A model generated the notes under the pieces. The model was given only the letters and a program-made list of their open reading frames with translations. It was not told the DNA's origin and did no database searches. Shown piece by piece: positions 53,046-62,626 of a DNA stretch of 64,000 nt. The translations under genes were made by a program, and so were the position numbers. Numbering within the stretch: the stretch's first letter is position 1; every line of letters starts with the position of its first letter. The stretch comes from Methylophilus aquaticus (GTDB lineage: Bacteria; Pseudomonadota; Gammaproteobacteria; Burkholderiales; Methylophilaceae): positions 62,001 to 126,000 of the forward strand of contig NZ_JAVCAP010000004.1 in NCBI RefSeq assembly GCF_030769565.1. Reading direction: 5' to 3'.

Positions 53046-54823
53046 CGGTGTCGGCCATCACTTCCACAGCGGACAAAGCGACCCCTGACCGCATGCCACT
53101 GCCTGCACGCGCGGCGTGGCTGGCATTGATGACCCCTTTTCGCGGTGCTTTTTTGCAGATGGCCTGGCTCAGCATGCTGACCAATGTGCTGATGCTGGTG
53201 CCCACGTTGTATATGTTGCAGCTGTATGACCGGGTCATGGTGAGCCGCAATACCCTGACGCTGGTGGCGGTGACCTTGCTGACCATTGGATTGTTGTTGT
53301 TTATGGCACTGGCCGACTGGATACGCAGTGCGGTGGCGATCAAAACCGGGGTGCAGTTTGACCTGCATTATGGCAAGCAGGTGTTTCATGCAGCGTTTGA
53401 TACGCGCCCGGTGGTTGACAGGACTGACCACAAGATTGGTCACCAGATTGCCCCCGCGCAGGTGTTGCAGCACCTGACTGCGGTGAGGCAATTTATGACC
53501 GGCGCCGGGTTGTTTGCCTTTTTCGATATGCCCTGGAGTGTGGTGTATATCATGGTATTGACCATTCTGCACCCGGTGCTCGGGCTGACGGCCGTGGTGT
53601 TTTGCCTGGTGCAGTGGGTGGTGGCGGTGTGGAATCAGCGGGTAATGGCTGCGCCTTTGCAGCATAGCCAGCAGGCCCGGCAGCAGACCGATGCATTTTT
53701 GCAGCAAAAAATCCGGCACCTGCAAACCAGCCATGTCATGGGCATGATGCACACCTTGCAACAGCAGTGGCAACAGTTGCTCAAGCAGCAAACGCAAAGT
53801 GAGGCGCTGGGCTTGCGTGTGAGTGATCGTAGCCAGTGCGTGAACAAATGGAGTCGGTATACCATGCAGTCGCTGATGCTGGCGGTAGCCGCCGTGCTCA
53901 CCATTCGGGGTGACATCAGCGTGGGCTCCATGATTGCCTCTAATGTGCTGATTGCACGGGCTTTACAACCGTTTGATGTGATTGTGCACAGCTGGCGCCA
54001 GTGTGTGCAGGCGACCGCCGCTGCGCTTGAGGTGCAGCAGGTGCTGGCAGCGCCTGCCGTGCCTGCCCGGATGGTCGCTACGTCTGCAAGCACACGCCCT
54101 GTCGAACTGGTACTGCAATCGGCCAGTGTGGTGGTGAATCAGCAGCCGGTATTGCGCGATTTGAGCCTGCACATCCAGCCCGGTCGTGTGCTGTGCGTGA
54201 TGGGCAGTTCCGGCTCGGGTAAAAGCACGCTGGCCCGCCTGCTGGTAGGCGCGGTGCCGGTTGCGCAGGGCGGCTACTGGCTGAATGGGACTGCTATTGA
54301 GCCCGCACTTCCGCCAGCCGCCTTGACGCATGTGGGCTATCTGCCACAGCAGGTGTCGCTGCTCGAAGGCACGATTGCTGAAAATGTGGCGAGATTTGGC
54401 GCGCTGGATGCCGCGGAAATTATCCGAGCTTGCCAGCGTACCGGCTTGCACGAAGCCATTTTGCGCCTGCCGCAGGGTTATGACACCAGGCTCGATGAAC
54501 ATGGCTTGCCCTTGTCTGGTGGCCAACGGCAGTTACTGGGGCTGGCCCGCGCCATTTACCGCGACCCCATGCTGTTGGTGCTGGATGAGCCCAATGCCAG
54601 CCTGGATGAATTTGGCGAGGTACACCTGATGCAGATTTTGCAGGCATGCAAGGCCATGCAGTGCACGGTGGTGGTGGTTTCACATCGCTCCGGGCTGCTC
54701 AAGATCACCGATGACCTGCTGATACTCAAACGCGGCGAGGCCGTCCATATGGGGCCACGCGATGCAGGTATCGCCTATTTAAACCAGTACCACGCGGCAA
54801 GTCACGCTGCGATTCCCGGATAA
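53042..54823 (+). CDS. Type I secretion ABC transporter, second of two (PrtD family)
   Basis: 593 aa. Same architecture as the preceding gene but clearly diverged: membrane domain from FLQMAWLSMLTNVLMLVPTLYM-type, Walker A GSSGSGKST (near 388), Q-loop GYLPQQV, signature LSGGQ (near 490), Walker B LVLDEPN (near 513), switch His in VVVVSHRS. All catalytic residues are intact in both proteins, so neither appears to be a dead partner. Both resemble PrtD/HasD more than HlyB. Translational coupling (ATGA) supports a one-to-one heterodimer. Confidence 0.92.
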   Translation: MTVSAITSTADKATPDRMPLPARAAWLALMTPFRGAFLQMAWLSMLTNVLMLVPTLYMLQLYDRVMVSRNTLTLVAVTLLTIGLLLFMALADWIRSAVAIKTGVQFDLHYGKQVFHAAFDTRPVVDRTDHKIGHQIAPAQVLQHLTAVRQFMTGAGLFAFFDMPWSVVYIMVLTILHPVLGLTAVVFCLVQWVVAVWNQRVMAAPLQHSQQARQQTDAFLQQKIRHLQTSHVMGMMHTLQQQWQQLLKQQTQSEALGLRVSDRSQCVNKWSRYTMQSLMLAVAAVLTIRGDISVGSMIASNVLIARALQPFDVIVHSWRQCVQATAAALEVQQVLAAPAVPARMVATSASTRPVELVLQSASVVVNQQPVLRDLSLHIQPGRVLCVMGSSGSGKSTLARLLVGAVPVAQGGYWLNGTAIEPALPPAALTHVGYLPQQVSLLEGTIAENVARFGALDAAEIIRACQRTGLHEAILRLPQGYDTRLDEHGLPLSGGQRQLLGLARAIYRDPMLLVLDEPNASLDEFGEVHLMQILQACKAMQCTVVVVSHRSGLLKITDDLLILKRGEAVHMGPRDAGIAYLNQYHAASHAAIPG

Positions 54824-54835
54824 GCACGTACAGCC

Positions 54836-56260
54836 ATGCAACCCACTATTCAATCAAGCATGCCATCAGGCTCACCCTCTGCCACTGCGCCAGCCGCACC
54901 GGCACCGGGGCCACAGTTGTCGGCTTCCACCATGCAGGCCTCGAATGACCATGCGATTCAGCAGTATAGTCAGTCCCCTGCCCATGCCCGCAAAGGCGTC
55001 TGGGTCTTGCTGGCCGGGCTGCTGGGCTTTGTAGTGTGGGCAGCCTTGGCGCCACTGGACGAAGGGGTGCCCACCGAAGGCGTGGTCAGTGTCGAAAGCA
55101 ATCACCGCGTGGTGCAGCATTTGAGTGGCGGCATTGTCGGCGCTCTGCTGGTGCGCGAAGGGCAGGAGGTGCAGGCAGGCGATGTGTTGTTCCGGCTGGA
55201 TGACAAGGCCAGCCGTGCCCGCTTTGAAGAGGTACGCCAGCGCTATGCTGGTCTGCGTGCGCAGGAAGACCGTTTGCGTGCCGAGCAGACTGGCCGCCCG
55301 CTGATTGATTTTCACCCGGACTTGGTGCGGCAACAGCAAGACCCGTTGATTCAGCAACAGATGCGCAACCAGTCACAGTTACTGGAGGCACGCAGGCAGG
55401 CGCTGGCGGCTGACCTTGCCGCCAAGCGCGAGGCGATTGCCGGGTATCAGGCGCTGATCGAAGGGTATCAGGGGGTGCTCTCCAGCCATGAATCACAGCT
55501 CAGCTTGCTGGAGGAGCAGCTCAAGGGCGTGCGTGCGCTGACCGCAGAAGGCTATGCGCCGCGTAACCAGCAGAATGATCTGGAACAGCGGGTCGCCGCC
55601 CTCTATGGCGAGCGGGCCAATACCCAGGGCAATATTGCACGGGCACACCGATCCATCCTCGAGGTGCAGCAGCAGATCAACCAGCGCATTCAGGCCGAGC
55701 GCAAAGAGGCTGATGCCGAGATGGCGCAGGTCAAATGGCAAGTTGAAGCCGATGCACAGAAAGTACTGGCCTTGCAGGAAGACCTGGCGCGTACGGACAT
55801 ACGCGCCCCGGCGGCCGGGCAAGTAGTCGGCTTGCAGGTGCATACCGTGGGTGCCGTGATCCAGCCCGGTCAGAAGCTGATGGATATTGTGCCTTCAGGC
55901 GAAGCCCTGATTATCGATGCGCAGATTCCGCCGCACCTGATTGACAAAATTCAGGTGGGACAAGCCGCCGATGTGCGTTTTTCAACCTTTGCCAACAGTC
56001 CGCAGTTGCTGGCAGAAGGACGCCTGATGTCACTGTCGAAAGATCTGCTGACCAAACCGGCGGCCACGCCGGATGGCAGTCTCTCGTATTATCTGGCGCG
56101 GGTGGCCTTGACTGCTAAAGGCATGCAGGATTTACAGGGGCGCCAGTTACAACCGGGGATGCCGGTGCAGGTGGTGATCAAGACCGGTGAGCGCACCTTG
56201 TGGGCGTACCTGATGCATCCGCTGAGCAAGCGGTTGGCGGCTTCAATGAAGGAAGAGTAA
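54836..56260 (+). CDS. HlyD-family periplasmic adaptor
   Basis: Membrane fusion protein joining the ABC exporter to TolC, 474 aa. It has an unusually long Pro/Ala/Ser-rich cytoplasmic head (about 50 residues) and one membrane helix (VWVLLAGLLGFVVWAALAPL, near 54-73). A lipoyl-like half follows (VESNHRVVQHLSGGIVGALLVREGQEV), then a long coiled coil (about 125-310). The return lipoyl half is at DIRAPAAGQVVGLQV and the C-terminal barrel ends PVQVVIKTGERTLWAYLMHP. It follows the second exporter by 12 bases and overlaps the TolC gene by one base. Confidence 0.94.
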   Translation: MQPTIQSSMPSGSPSATAPAAPAPGPQLSASTMQASNDHAIQQYSQSPAHARKGVWVLLAGLLGFVVWAALAPLDEGVPTEGVVSVESNHRVVQHLSGGIVGALLVREGQEVQAGDVLFRLDDKASRARFEEVRQRYAGLRAQEDRLRAEQTGRPLIDFHPDLVRQQQDPLIQQQMRNQSQLLEARRQALAADLAAKREAIAGYQALIEGYQGVLSSHESQLSLLEEQLKGVRALTAEGYAPRNQQNDLEQRVAALYGERANTQGNIARAHRSILEVQQQINQRIQAERKEADAEMAQVKWQVEADAQKVLALQEDLARTDIRAPAAGQVVGLQVHTVGAVIQPGQKLMDIVPSGEALIIDAQIPPHLIDKIQVGQAADVRFSTFANSPQLLAEGRLMSLSKDLLTKPAATPDGSLSYYLARVALTAKGMQDLQGRQLQPGMPVQVVIKTGERTLWAYLMHPLSKRLAASMKEE

Positions 56261-57624
56261 TGCGTGGCGGGCGACAATATTCGAATGTCTGGTGGCTATT
56301 TGTTCTTGGGTTGAGTGCGGTGTGCGGAGGCTCGGCACTCTGCCAGGCACAGGAAGACCTGAATGGCTTGTATGCGCTGGCGGTCACGCACAATGCCGAT
56401 TACCGGGCGGCACTGGCCAACACCGAGGCCGAGCGTGAAGAGCTGGCCAAGGCGCGCGCGCTGTTTTATCCCAAGGTGCAATTAGGCCTGACCAAAGGCC
56501 GCGGCAATACGGATCGCACTACGCAAACCACGCTGGGTGCCATCAACAGCGAACTCAATTATGCGCTGGAAAATTACAGCCTGTCGGTAAAGCAGCCTTT
56601 ATTTAATAAAGAGACGCTGGCGATTTATGGTGGGGCAAAATCCTATGTCAGTGCGCAGGAATCGCTGCTCGAACAGGAAAATGCCAAGCTGATTCTCAAG
56701 CTGGTCTCGGTTTATCTGGAAACCCTGTATGCGCAGGACCGGGTTGTGTTGCAGCAGCGCAAGCTGGAGGCCGTGAGCCAGCAATTGCTTCAGGCTGAGC
56801 AACGCTACACCCGTGGCAGCGGCACCGTGGTGGAGGTGAGTGAAGCACAATCCAACCTCGATGTCGCCAGAGTGGAGCAGATTCAGGCCAGCAACGACTT
56901 GCTGTCCAGCCAGCAGAGCTTGCAGATGCTGACAGGTGCCAGTCACAGCCTCTCGGCGGATCTGGTGGTGGATGGCCTGACCAGCCTGTCACCGACGGAA
57001 CATGGGCTGGATACCTGGCTGGATCTGGCGCGGCAACACCACCCGGAACTGGCGGCTGCCCTGCAAACCATCGAAGTGGCCAAAAAAGACATTGAAAAGA
57101 AGCAGGCCGGGCATTACCCGACGCTGGACCTGGTCGGCGTGCGCTCTTTGAGTGAAAACGACAGTAACAACACGTTAGGCTCACGCTTTGATACCACCAC
57201 CATTGCCTTGCAGATGAATGTGCCGCTGTTTGCCGGTGGCTATGTCAGTGCCAACGTGCGGCAGAGTGCCAACCGCCTCATTGCCAGCGAAGAAACCATG
57301 ATCGCCAAGGCGCGCGAAATTGAATTCAATGTACGCAAATATTTTCAGGGCATGCAGGCGCAACAACAATCGGTGAAGGCCTACCAGCAAGCGGTGCAGT
57401 CAGCCACCGTCGCGCTGGATGGCACGCAAAAAGGCTTCCAGGCAGGGTTTAAAACCAACCACGAAGTGCTCGATGCCCAGCAAAAACTGTTTACCAACCA
57501 GTTATCCCTGACCCGCGCTTACTACAGCCTGATCAGCGACTGGGTCAATCTGCAATTCAGTAGCGGATTGCTCACGCTGGACACGCTCAATCGTGTGAGC
57601 CAGCTATTTATTGTCAAAAAGTAA
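56260..57624 (+). CDS. TolC-family outer-membrane channel of the type I system
   Basis: 454 aa. A signal peptide (SNVWWLFVLGLSAVCGG to LCQA) is followed by two OEP repeats of alpha-barrel and strands. Typical parts are LYALAVTHNADYRAALANTEAER, LSVKQPLFNKETLAIYGGAK, QRYTRGSGTVVEVSEAQSNL and ALQMNVPLFAGGYVSANVRQSAN. The ATG overlaps the adaptor stop (TAATG), with GGAAGAG upstream. It completes a full type I system encoded in one stretch. Confidence 0.94.
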   Translation: MRGGRQYSNVWWLFVLGLSAVCGGSALCQAQEDLNGLYALAVTHNADYRAALANTEAEREELAKARALFYPKVQLGLTKGRGNTDRTTQTTLGAINSELNYALENYSLSVKQPLFNKETLAIYGGAKSYVSAQESLLEQENAKLILKLVSVYLETLYAQDRVVLQQRKLEAVSQQLLQAEQRYTRGSGTVVEVSEAQSNLDVARVEQIQASNDLLSSQQSLQMLTGASHSLSADLVVDGLTSLSPTEHGLDTWLDLARQHHPELAAALQTIEVAKKDIEKKQAGHYPTLDLVGVRSLSENDSNNTLGSRFDTTTIALQMNVPLFAGGYVSANVRQSANRLIASEETMIAKAREIEFNVRKYFQGMQAQQQSVKAYQQAVQSATVALDGTQKGFQAGFKTNHEVLDAQQKLFTNQLSLTRAYYSLISDWVNLQFSSGLLTLDTLNRVSQLFIVKK

Positions 57625-57728
57625 GGCGCTTAACGCAGGGTACTGTATGCATGGCGCGATCGGCGTGGCGTTTGGGAAATGGAAGCATAGAAATGGAGTC
57701 AGGGAAATTGAATCAGGGCATTGAACAG

Positions 57729-58181
57729 ATGGGAATTAAAAAAATGCATCAAGCGATGAAGTTGAGACGGAAATGTGGGAAGCCATCAGGGTTCACCTTG
57801 CTGGAATTGCTGGTGGTGATGGTCATTATCGGCCTGCTGGCAGGCTACGTCGGGCCCAAGTATTTTGCCCAGATTGGCAAGTCGGAAACCAAAACCGCCA
57901 AGGCGCAGATTGAGGCATTGGCACGGGCGCTGGATACCTACCGTCTGGATGTAGGGCGTTATCCGAGTACCGAACAGGGCCTGGCCGCCTTAAACCGGCA
58001 GCCGGATGGCGAGCCAAAATGGCATGGCCCTTACCTGGCCAAAAATGTACCGGTGGACCCGTGGGGGCGTGCCTACCTCTACCGTTATCCGGGCGAGCAT
58101 GGCGATTACGACGTGTGGACGCTGGGCAGTGACGGGGTGGCAGGCGGGCAAGGTGCTGACAGCGACGTCGGGAGCTGGTAG
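57729..58181 (+). CDS. gspG: Type II secretion major pseudopilin GspG
   Basis: Main subunit of the pseudopilus, about 150 aa. Prepilin peptidase cuts in KPSG|FTLLELLVVMVIIGLLAGYV with Glu at +5. The C-terminal domain has the GspG pattern LDTYRLDVGRYPSTEQGLAALN, WHGPYLAKN-V-PVDPWGRAYLYRYPG and LGSDG. The start is uncertain: ATG 57729 (leader 21 residues), 57744, 57756, or further upstream at 57693. It begins 105 bases after TolC on the same strand. Confidence 0.93.
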   Translation: MGIKKMHQAMKLRRKCGKPSGFTLLELLVVMVIIGLLAGYVGPKYFAQIGKSETKTAKAQIEALARALDTYRLDVGRYPSTEQGLAALNRQPDGEPKWHGPYLAKNVPVDPWGRAYLYRYPGEHGDYDVWTLGSDGVAGGQGADSDVGSW

Positions 58182-58222
58182 CGCAGTGCGCGATGACTGC
58201 TTGAAATGGGAGCACACAGGTC

Positions 58223-59419
58223 ATGAAGTTTGAATTGAAAGTCATGCAGGGCAGCCAGGTGAGCGCCATGACGCTGGACGCGGCGGATGCACAGGCAGCC
58301 AGAATGCTGGCTCAGGCGCGTGGCTATGGCGTGTTGCGGGTGATCCCTGCGCGCAATGCCGCTGGCAAAAAAATGCAGTGGCCATGGGCTACCCAGCAGT
58401 TCAACGTCAGCCTGTTTAGCCAGGAACTGCTGGCGCTGCTGGAATCCGGCCTGAGTTTGATTGAAGCGATTGAAGGTCTCGCCGAGAAAGAACAGCATGA
58501 CCATGCGCAAGCGGTGCTCAGCCAGTTGCGTGCATCTCTCTACGAAGGCCTGCCCCTGTCGCAGGCCCTGGCGCAGCAGCCAGAAGTGTTCACGCCACTC
58601 TATATCGCCCTGATCCGGGCCAGCGAGCGCACTGGGGATATGGTGCAGGCCTTGCATCGCCACGTCAGCTATCAGGCACAAGTCGATACCATCCGCAAAA
58701 AGATCATTTCTGCCTCGATTTATCCGCTGCTGCTGATTGCCGTCGGTGGCTTGGTGGTGCTGTTTCTGCTGGGCTATGTGGTGCCGCGCTTCAGTACCAT
58801 TTACGAAAGCGGTGGGCAGAACCTGCCGTGGGCCAGCCGCCTGCTGCTGCAATGGGGGCAGCTGTTGCACGGCCACGGCGATCTCGTGCTGCTGGCCACG
58901 GTCAGCCTGCTTACCCTTGGGGCCTTTATTGGCTCGCGGCCCCTGTTCAGGGCCTGGCTGATGCGAAAGATATGGCGGATCCCCAGTCTGGGCGAGGCTT
59001 TACGTATTTATCAGCTGGCGCGTTTTTACCGCACGCTGGGCATGTTGTTGCAGGGAGGAATTCCCTTGCTGACTGCGTTGGGAATGGTGCAGTCTCTCTT
59101 GCCGCAGGAGATGCAACTGGCGTTGCAGCGTGTGATTGGCGAGGTGCGTGAAGGCAAAGCCTTGTCCGGCACCATGGATAGCCATGGGTTGACCACCTCG
59201 ATTGCCAGCCGCATGTTACGTGTGGGCGAGCGCAGTGGCCGCCTTGACGAAATGCTGGTGCGCATCGGGGTATTTTACGACGAAGACACCGCACGTCGTG
59301 TGGAGTGGCTGAGCAAATTGCTCGAACCGGCACTGATGGTATTGATCGGCCTGATTGTCGGGCTGGTGGTGGTGTTGATGTATATGCCGATTTTTGAACT
59401 GGCTGGCGCCATTGAGTAA
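58223..59419 (+). CDS. gspF: Type II secretion inner-membrane platform protein GspF
   Basis: 398 aa. Two GspF cytoplasmic domains, each starting with an FSQELLALLESGLSL-like or FYRTLGMLLQGGIPL-like segment, and three membrane helices (LLLIAVGGLVVLFLLGYVVP, LVLLATVSLLTLGAFIG, ALMVLIGLIVGLVVVLMYMP). Works with GspE to drive pseudopilus growth. It follows gspG by 41 bases. Confidence 0.95.
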   Translation: MKFELKVMQGSQVSAMTLDAADAQAARMLAQARGYGVLRVIPARNAAGKKMQWPWATQQFNVSLFSQELLALLESGLSLIEAIEGLAEKEQHDHAQAVLSQLRASLYEGLPLSQALAQQPEVFTPLYIALIRASERTGDMVQALHRHVSYQAQVDTIRKKIISASIYPLLLIAVGGLVVLFLLGYVVPRFSTIYESGGQNLPWASRLLLQWGQLLHGHGDLVLLATVSLLTLGAFIGSRPLFRAWLMRKIWRIPSLGEALRIYQLARFYRTLGMLLQGGIPLLTALGMVQSLLPQEMQLALQRVIGEVREGKALSGTMDSHGLTTSIASRMLRVGERSGRLDEMLVRIGVFYDEDTARRVEWLSKLLEPALMVLIGLIVGLVVVLMYMPIFELAGAIE

Positions 59420-59494
59420 TGGCGACCCAAAATATGAAGTGCGATTGAGTGATTGCAGCCCTAACCATGAACAGCGCATGAGGAAAGCCATCGA

Positions 59495-61189
59495 ATGAAC
59501 ATGCAAGACTTGCCGATGCCTGCCGACATCCCTATCCAGGCAGCGCAGCTCGCCCATGCCAGGCAACTGGCGCAGCAAAGCGGGCGGCCACTGGTCGAGG
59601 TGCTCGAAGCCGAGAGCGGATTGCCCCCGGACGACTTTGTGCGCGCCCTCGGACAACTGATGCATTATCCGGTGCTGACGGCGCTGGCCTTGCATGCACT
59701 GCAACCCCGCTTTGACCAGTTGGGCTTTACCGAGGCCAGCCATTGGCAGGCGGTGTTACTGGCCAGCGAGGGGCCCACGCCGTGGCTGGTGATGGCTGAT
59801 CCGTTTGACGAGGTGTTGCCACATCGGCTGCAGACCATGGTGTCGACCCCCGTTCGCTGGTGCCTGGCGCACCGCAATGATATTGCAGCATATTTGCAGT
59901 ATCACGAAAACCAGATGCGTGCCATGGACCAGATGCAGCCCGAGACAGCGCATGCGGGGGACGAACCCAGCCCGGTGGAGGCGCTATCGCTCAAATCCAT
60001 CAGCGAAGACAGCAGCCCGGTGGTGCGCTTTGTACGTTCAACCCTGTATGACGCACTCAAGGCCGGGGCCAGTGATATTCACCTCGAGACCACGTTGCAT
60101 GGCTTGCACGTGAAATACCGCATTGACGGCGTACTCAACGAGGTGGGCGGGCTGAATGGGGTGGCGCAGGCCGAGCAGGCCATTTCAAGAATCAAGGTGA
60201 TGTCCGAGCTGGATATTGCCGAGCGCCGCATTCCACAAGACGGACGCTGCAAAGTGCATGCGCTGGGGCGCGAGATCGACTTGCGCGTCTCCATCATGCC
60301 CAGCGTGATCGGTGAGGACGCCGTATTGCGGGTGCTCGACCGCAAGGCGCTCAGCGAGGCCCAGGGTATCAGCCTCGAAGTACTCGGTTTTGCACCCGAG
60401 ATGCTGGCGCGTATCCGTACCCAGGCCGAATCCCCTTACGGCATGTTGCTGGTGACCGGCCCGACCGGTAGCGGCAAGACCACCACCTTGTACGGCATTA
60501 TTTCTGAAATCAATACCGGCCAGGACAAGATCATTACCATTGAAGATCCGGTGGAGTACCAGCTGCCCGGCGTATTGCAGATTCCGGTCAACGAGAAGAA
60601 AGGCCTGACCTTTGCCCGCGGTCTGCGCTCCATCCTGCGGCATGATCCTGACAAAATCATGGTAGGTGAAATCCGTGATGGGGAAACTGCGCAAATTGCC
60701 GTGCAGTCGGCGCTGACCGGCCATCTGGTGCTGACCACCGTGCATGCCAACAACGTGTTTGATGTGATCAGCCGCTTTACCAATATGGGCGTCGATGCCT
60801 ACAGCTTTGTCTCGGCGGTCAATGCCATTCTGGCCCAGCGCCTGATCCGCGTGATTTGCCCGTTCTGCAAGGTGGATGATAGGCCAGACGCTGCCTTGCT
60901 GACCAAGTCTGGATTGCAGGCGGCGGATATCCGTCGTTATCAGTTTAAAAAAGGCCAGGGCTGCGGCCAGTGCCATGGCACTGGTTACAAAGGGCGCAAG
61001 GGCATTGCCGAACTGTTGCAGTTCGACGACCGCTTGCGCGAGCTGATTGTGGCCAAAGCCCCCATCAGCCAGGTCAAGGCGCTGGCCGCCGAATCCGGTA
61101 CCCGCAGTATGCGAGAGGCGGGTCTCAAGCTGGTAGAAACCGGCGAAACTACCTTGCAGGAGATTAACCGTGTTACATCATTATCCTGA
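59495..61189 (+). CDS. gspE: Type II secretion ATPase GspE
   Basis: 564 aa. The N-terminal MshEN-like domain is followed by the ATPase core: Asp box SDIHLETTLHGLHVKYRIDG, Walker A GPTGSGKTTT (near 325), IITIEDPVEYQLPG, Walker B ILRHDPDKIMVGEIRDGETA and HLVLTTVHANN. A zinc finger uses CPFC and CGQC. AGGAAAG lies before the ATG. The next gene starts inside its 3' end. Confidence 0.96.
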   Translation: MNMQDLPMPADIPIQAAQLAHARQLAQQSGRPLVEVLEAESGLPPDDFVRALGQLMHYPVLTALALHALQPRFDQLGFTEASHWQAVLLASEGPTPWLVMADPFDEVLPHRLQTMVSTPVRWCLAHRNDIAAYLQYHENQMRAMDQMQPETAHAGDEPSPVEALSLKSISEDSSPVVRFVRSTLYDALKAGASDIHLETTLHGLHVKYRIDGVLNEVGGLNGVAQAEQAISRIKVMSELDIAERRIPQDGRCKVHALGREIDLRVSIMPSVIGEDAVLRVLDRKALSEAQGISLEVLGFAPEMLARIRTQAESPYGMLLVTGPTGSGKTTTLYGIISEINTGQDKIITIEDPVEYQLPGVLQIPVNEKKGLTFARGLRSILRHDPDKIMVGEIRDGETAQIAVQSALTGHLVLTTVHANNVFDVISRFTNMGVDAYSFVSAVNAILAQRLIRVICPFCKVDDRPDAALLTKSGLQAADIRRYQFKKGQGCGQCHGTGYKGRKGIAELLQFDDRLRELIVAKAPISQVKALAAESGTRSMREAGLKLVETGETTLQEINRVTSLS

Positions 61190-62102
61190 CCCCGGCATCG
61201 ACAGTACCCCGTCGGACAGCCGTTACTGGTGGCGTGCATGGACGCAGCCGGAGTTGCGGGTGGTCGTCTGTGCCAATGGCATAGAGGTGTTTTTATCAAG
61301 CCGTGACTGGCGTCAGGGCTGGCAGCCAGTATTGCTGGCGCGACAGCCTATCCCGTGCACTGCACAGCAGACAGGCTTTTGGCCGGAAGAGGTCGTGTGG
61401 ACCACGCTGGCGCAGATACTTGCCCACTTGCCAGTGTTTATGCAATCGCAGACACGGCGGTCAGGTCTGCATGTGGTGGTGATCGTGTCCAATCAGTTCG
61501 TGCGCTGGCTGGTGGCCCCTTGGCAGGGCGATGTATTGCGTAAATCAGAGCGCGAGGCTTATTGTTTGCACCTGATGCAGCAACATTTTGGCGAGTCCAT
61601 GCAAGATTGGCAAATTAGCAGCCAGCCAGCACGCTATGGTGAGCATGCACTGCTGAACGCGTTACCGCCTGGGCTGGTTGCCCGTTTACAGGCGCTATTT
61701 GCCGAACATGGCCTGTCGCTAGGCGCCATTTATCCGGCTTGGATGTTGTCTGCCAACCAAGCCTTGCATGGTATTCGTCAGCAACGTTTGCCAGAGTCAG
61801 GCTGGGTCATTTGTCGTGAAAGCAATGGCTTGACTATCGCTTGCCTGCAACAGGGGCAATGGCTGTCAATCAACACGCTGCCGCTGGCCAGTGAGCCGCA
61901 ATGGCCATCAGTGGTGCAGCATAGTTTGCTAAGGGCACAGGTGCTGTATCCCGAGCGCCAGTTGGTGAATGTGTTGGTGGCAGAGGCTGATGCACCAGAG
62001 GTACATGAAGTACTGGGCGAAGCCTTTCATGTGATTGGCTTGTCCACCCATACCCGGTCTGGTACAGAAGTGCGGATGCCATTGCGGAAGAGGGCTGCCT
62101 GA
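61170..62102 (+). CDS. PilM/GspL-like cytoplasmic protein of the type II cluster
   Basis: 310 aa, no membrane helix. Position and fold pattern (actin-like alternation, VVVIVSNQFVRWLVAPWQGDVL, SGWVICRESNGLTIACLQQGQW) suggest the PilM / N-terminal GspL role, a platform protein between the ATPase and the inner membrane. The sequence is far from standard GspL. It starts at GTG 61170 with AGGAGA seven bases upstream, inside the end of gspE, and shares a TGATG overlap with the next gene. Confidence 0.65.
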   Translation: MLHHYPDPGIDSTPSDSRYWWRAWTQPELRVVVCANGIEVFLSSRDWRQGWQPVLLARQPIPCTAQQTGFWPEEVVWTTLAQILAHLPVFMQSQTRRSGLHVVVIVSNQFVRWLVAPWQGDVLRKSEREAYCLHLMQQHFGESMQDWQISSQPARYGEHALLNALPPGLVARLQALFAEHGLSLGAIYPAWMLSANQALHGIRQQRLPESGWVICRESNGLTIACLQQGQWLSINTLPLASEPQWPSVVQHSLLRAQVLYPERQLVNVLVAEADAPEVHEVLGEAFHVIGLSTHTRSGTEVRMPLRKRAA

Positions 62103-62626
62103 TGCGCCGGGTCGTTTTTAACCATGTTGCAGGCAACATGCCCGCCATGCGGTTAGCATTAATGGGTGCAGTATCGCTCTTGCTTTGCTTGTTGTTGACT
62201 GCATTTTACTGGCAATTGTTACACGATCATGCGCGACTGCAACAGCAAATGACCGCGAGGCAGCAGGCCCTGCAACCAGCCAAAACGACTGCCCTATCCA
62301 CCAGGGATGCGCCCTTGCTGGCGGCAGAGCACACCGCCATTGCACAGGCGCAGTCACGCATCCATACGCCCTGGTTGCCCTTGTTTAACAGTCTGGAGTC
62401 GGTACAACCAGCCAAGGTGTACTGGGTGCTGCTGGCCCCGGATGTCAAACGACAACATATACGCATGACTGTGCTGGCCGAAAAACGCGCCATTGGCTGG
62501 CAATTTCTGGAGCGCCTGAAGCAGCAGGCCGTACTGCGTGATGTCAAACTCAATTCAAATGAAACAGCCGAGGTGGCTGGGCTGCGCCTGTCAGCGTTTG
62601 ATCTGGAGGCGACATGGGTGTTTTAG
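62102..62626 (+). CDS. PilN/GspL C-terminal-like membrane protein
   Basis: 174 aa: one membrane helix (MRLALMGAVSLLLCLLLTAF, near 15-35), a coiled coil, then a small ferredoxin-like domain (PAKVYWVLLAPDVKRQHIRMTVLAEKR). This is the PilN layout, the periplasmic half of GspL made as a separate gene. Translational coupling at both ends (TGATG before, 13-base overlap after). Confidence 0.7.
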   Translation: MRRVVFNHVAGNMPAMRLALMGAVSLLLCLLLTAFYWQLLHDHARLQQQMTARQQALQPAKTTALSTRDAPLLAAEHTAIAQAQSRIHTPWLPLFNSLESVQPAKVYWVLLAPDVKRQHIRMTVLAEKRAIGWQFLERLKQQAVLRDVKLNSNETAEVAGLRLSAFDLEATWVF

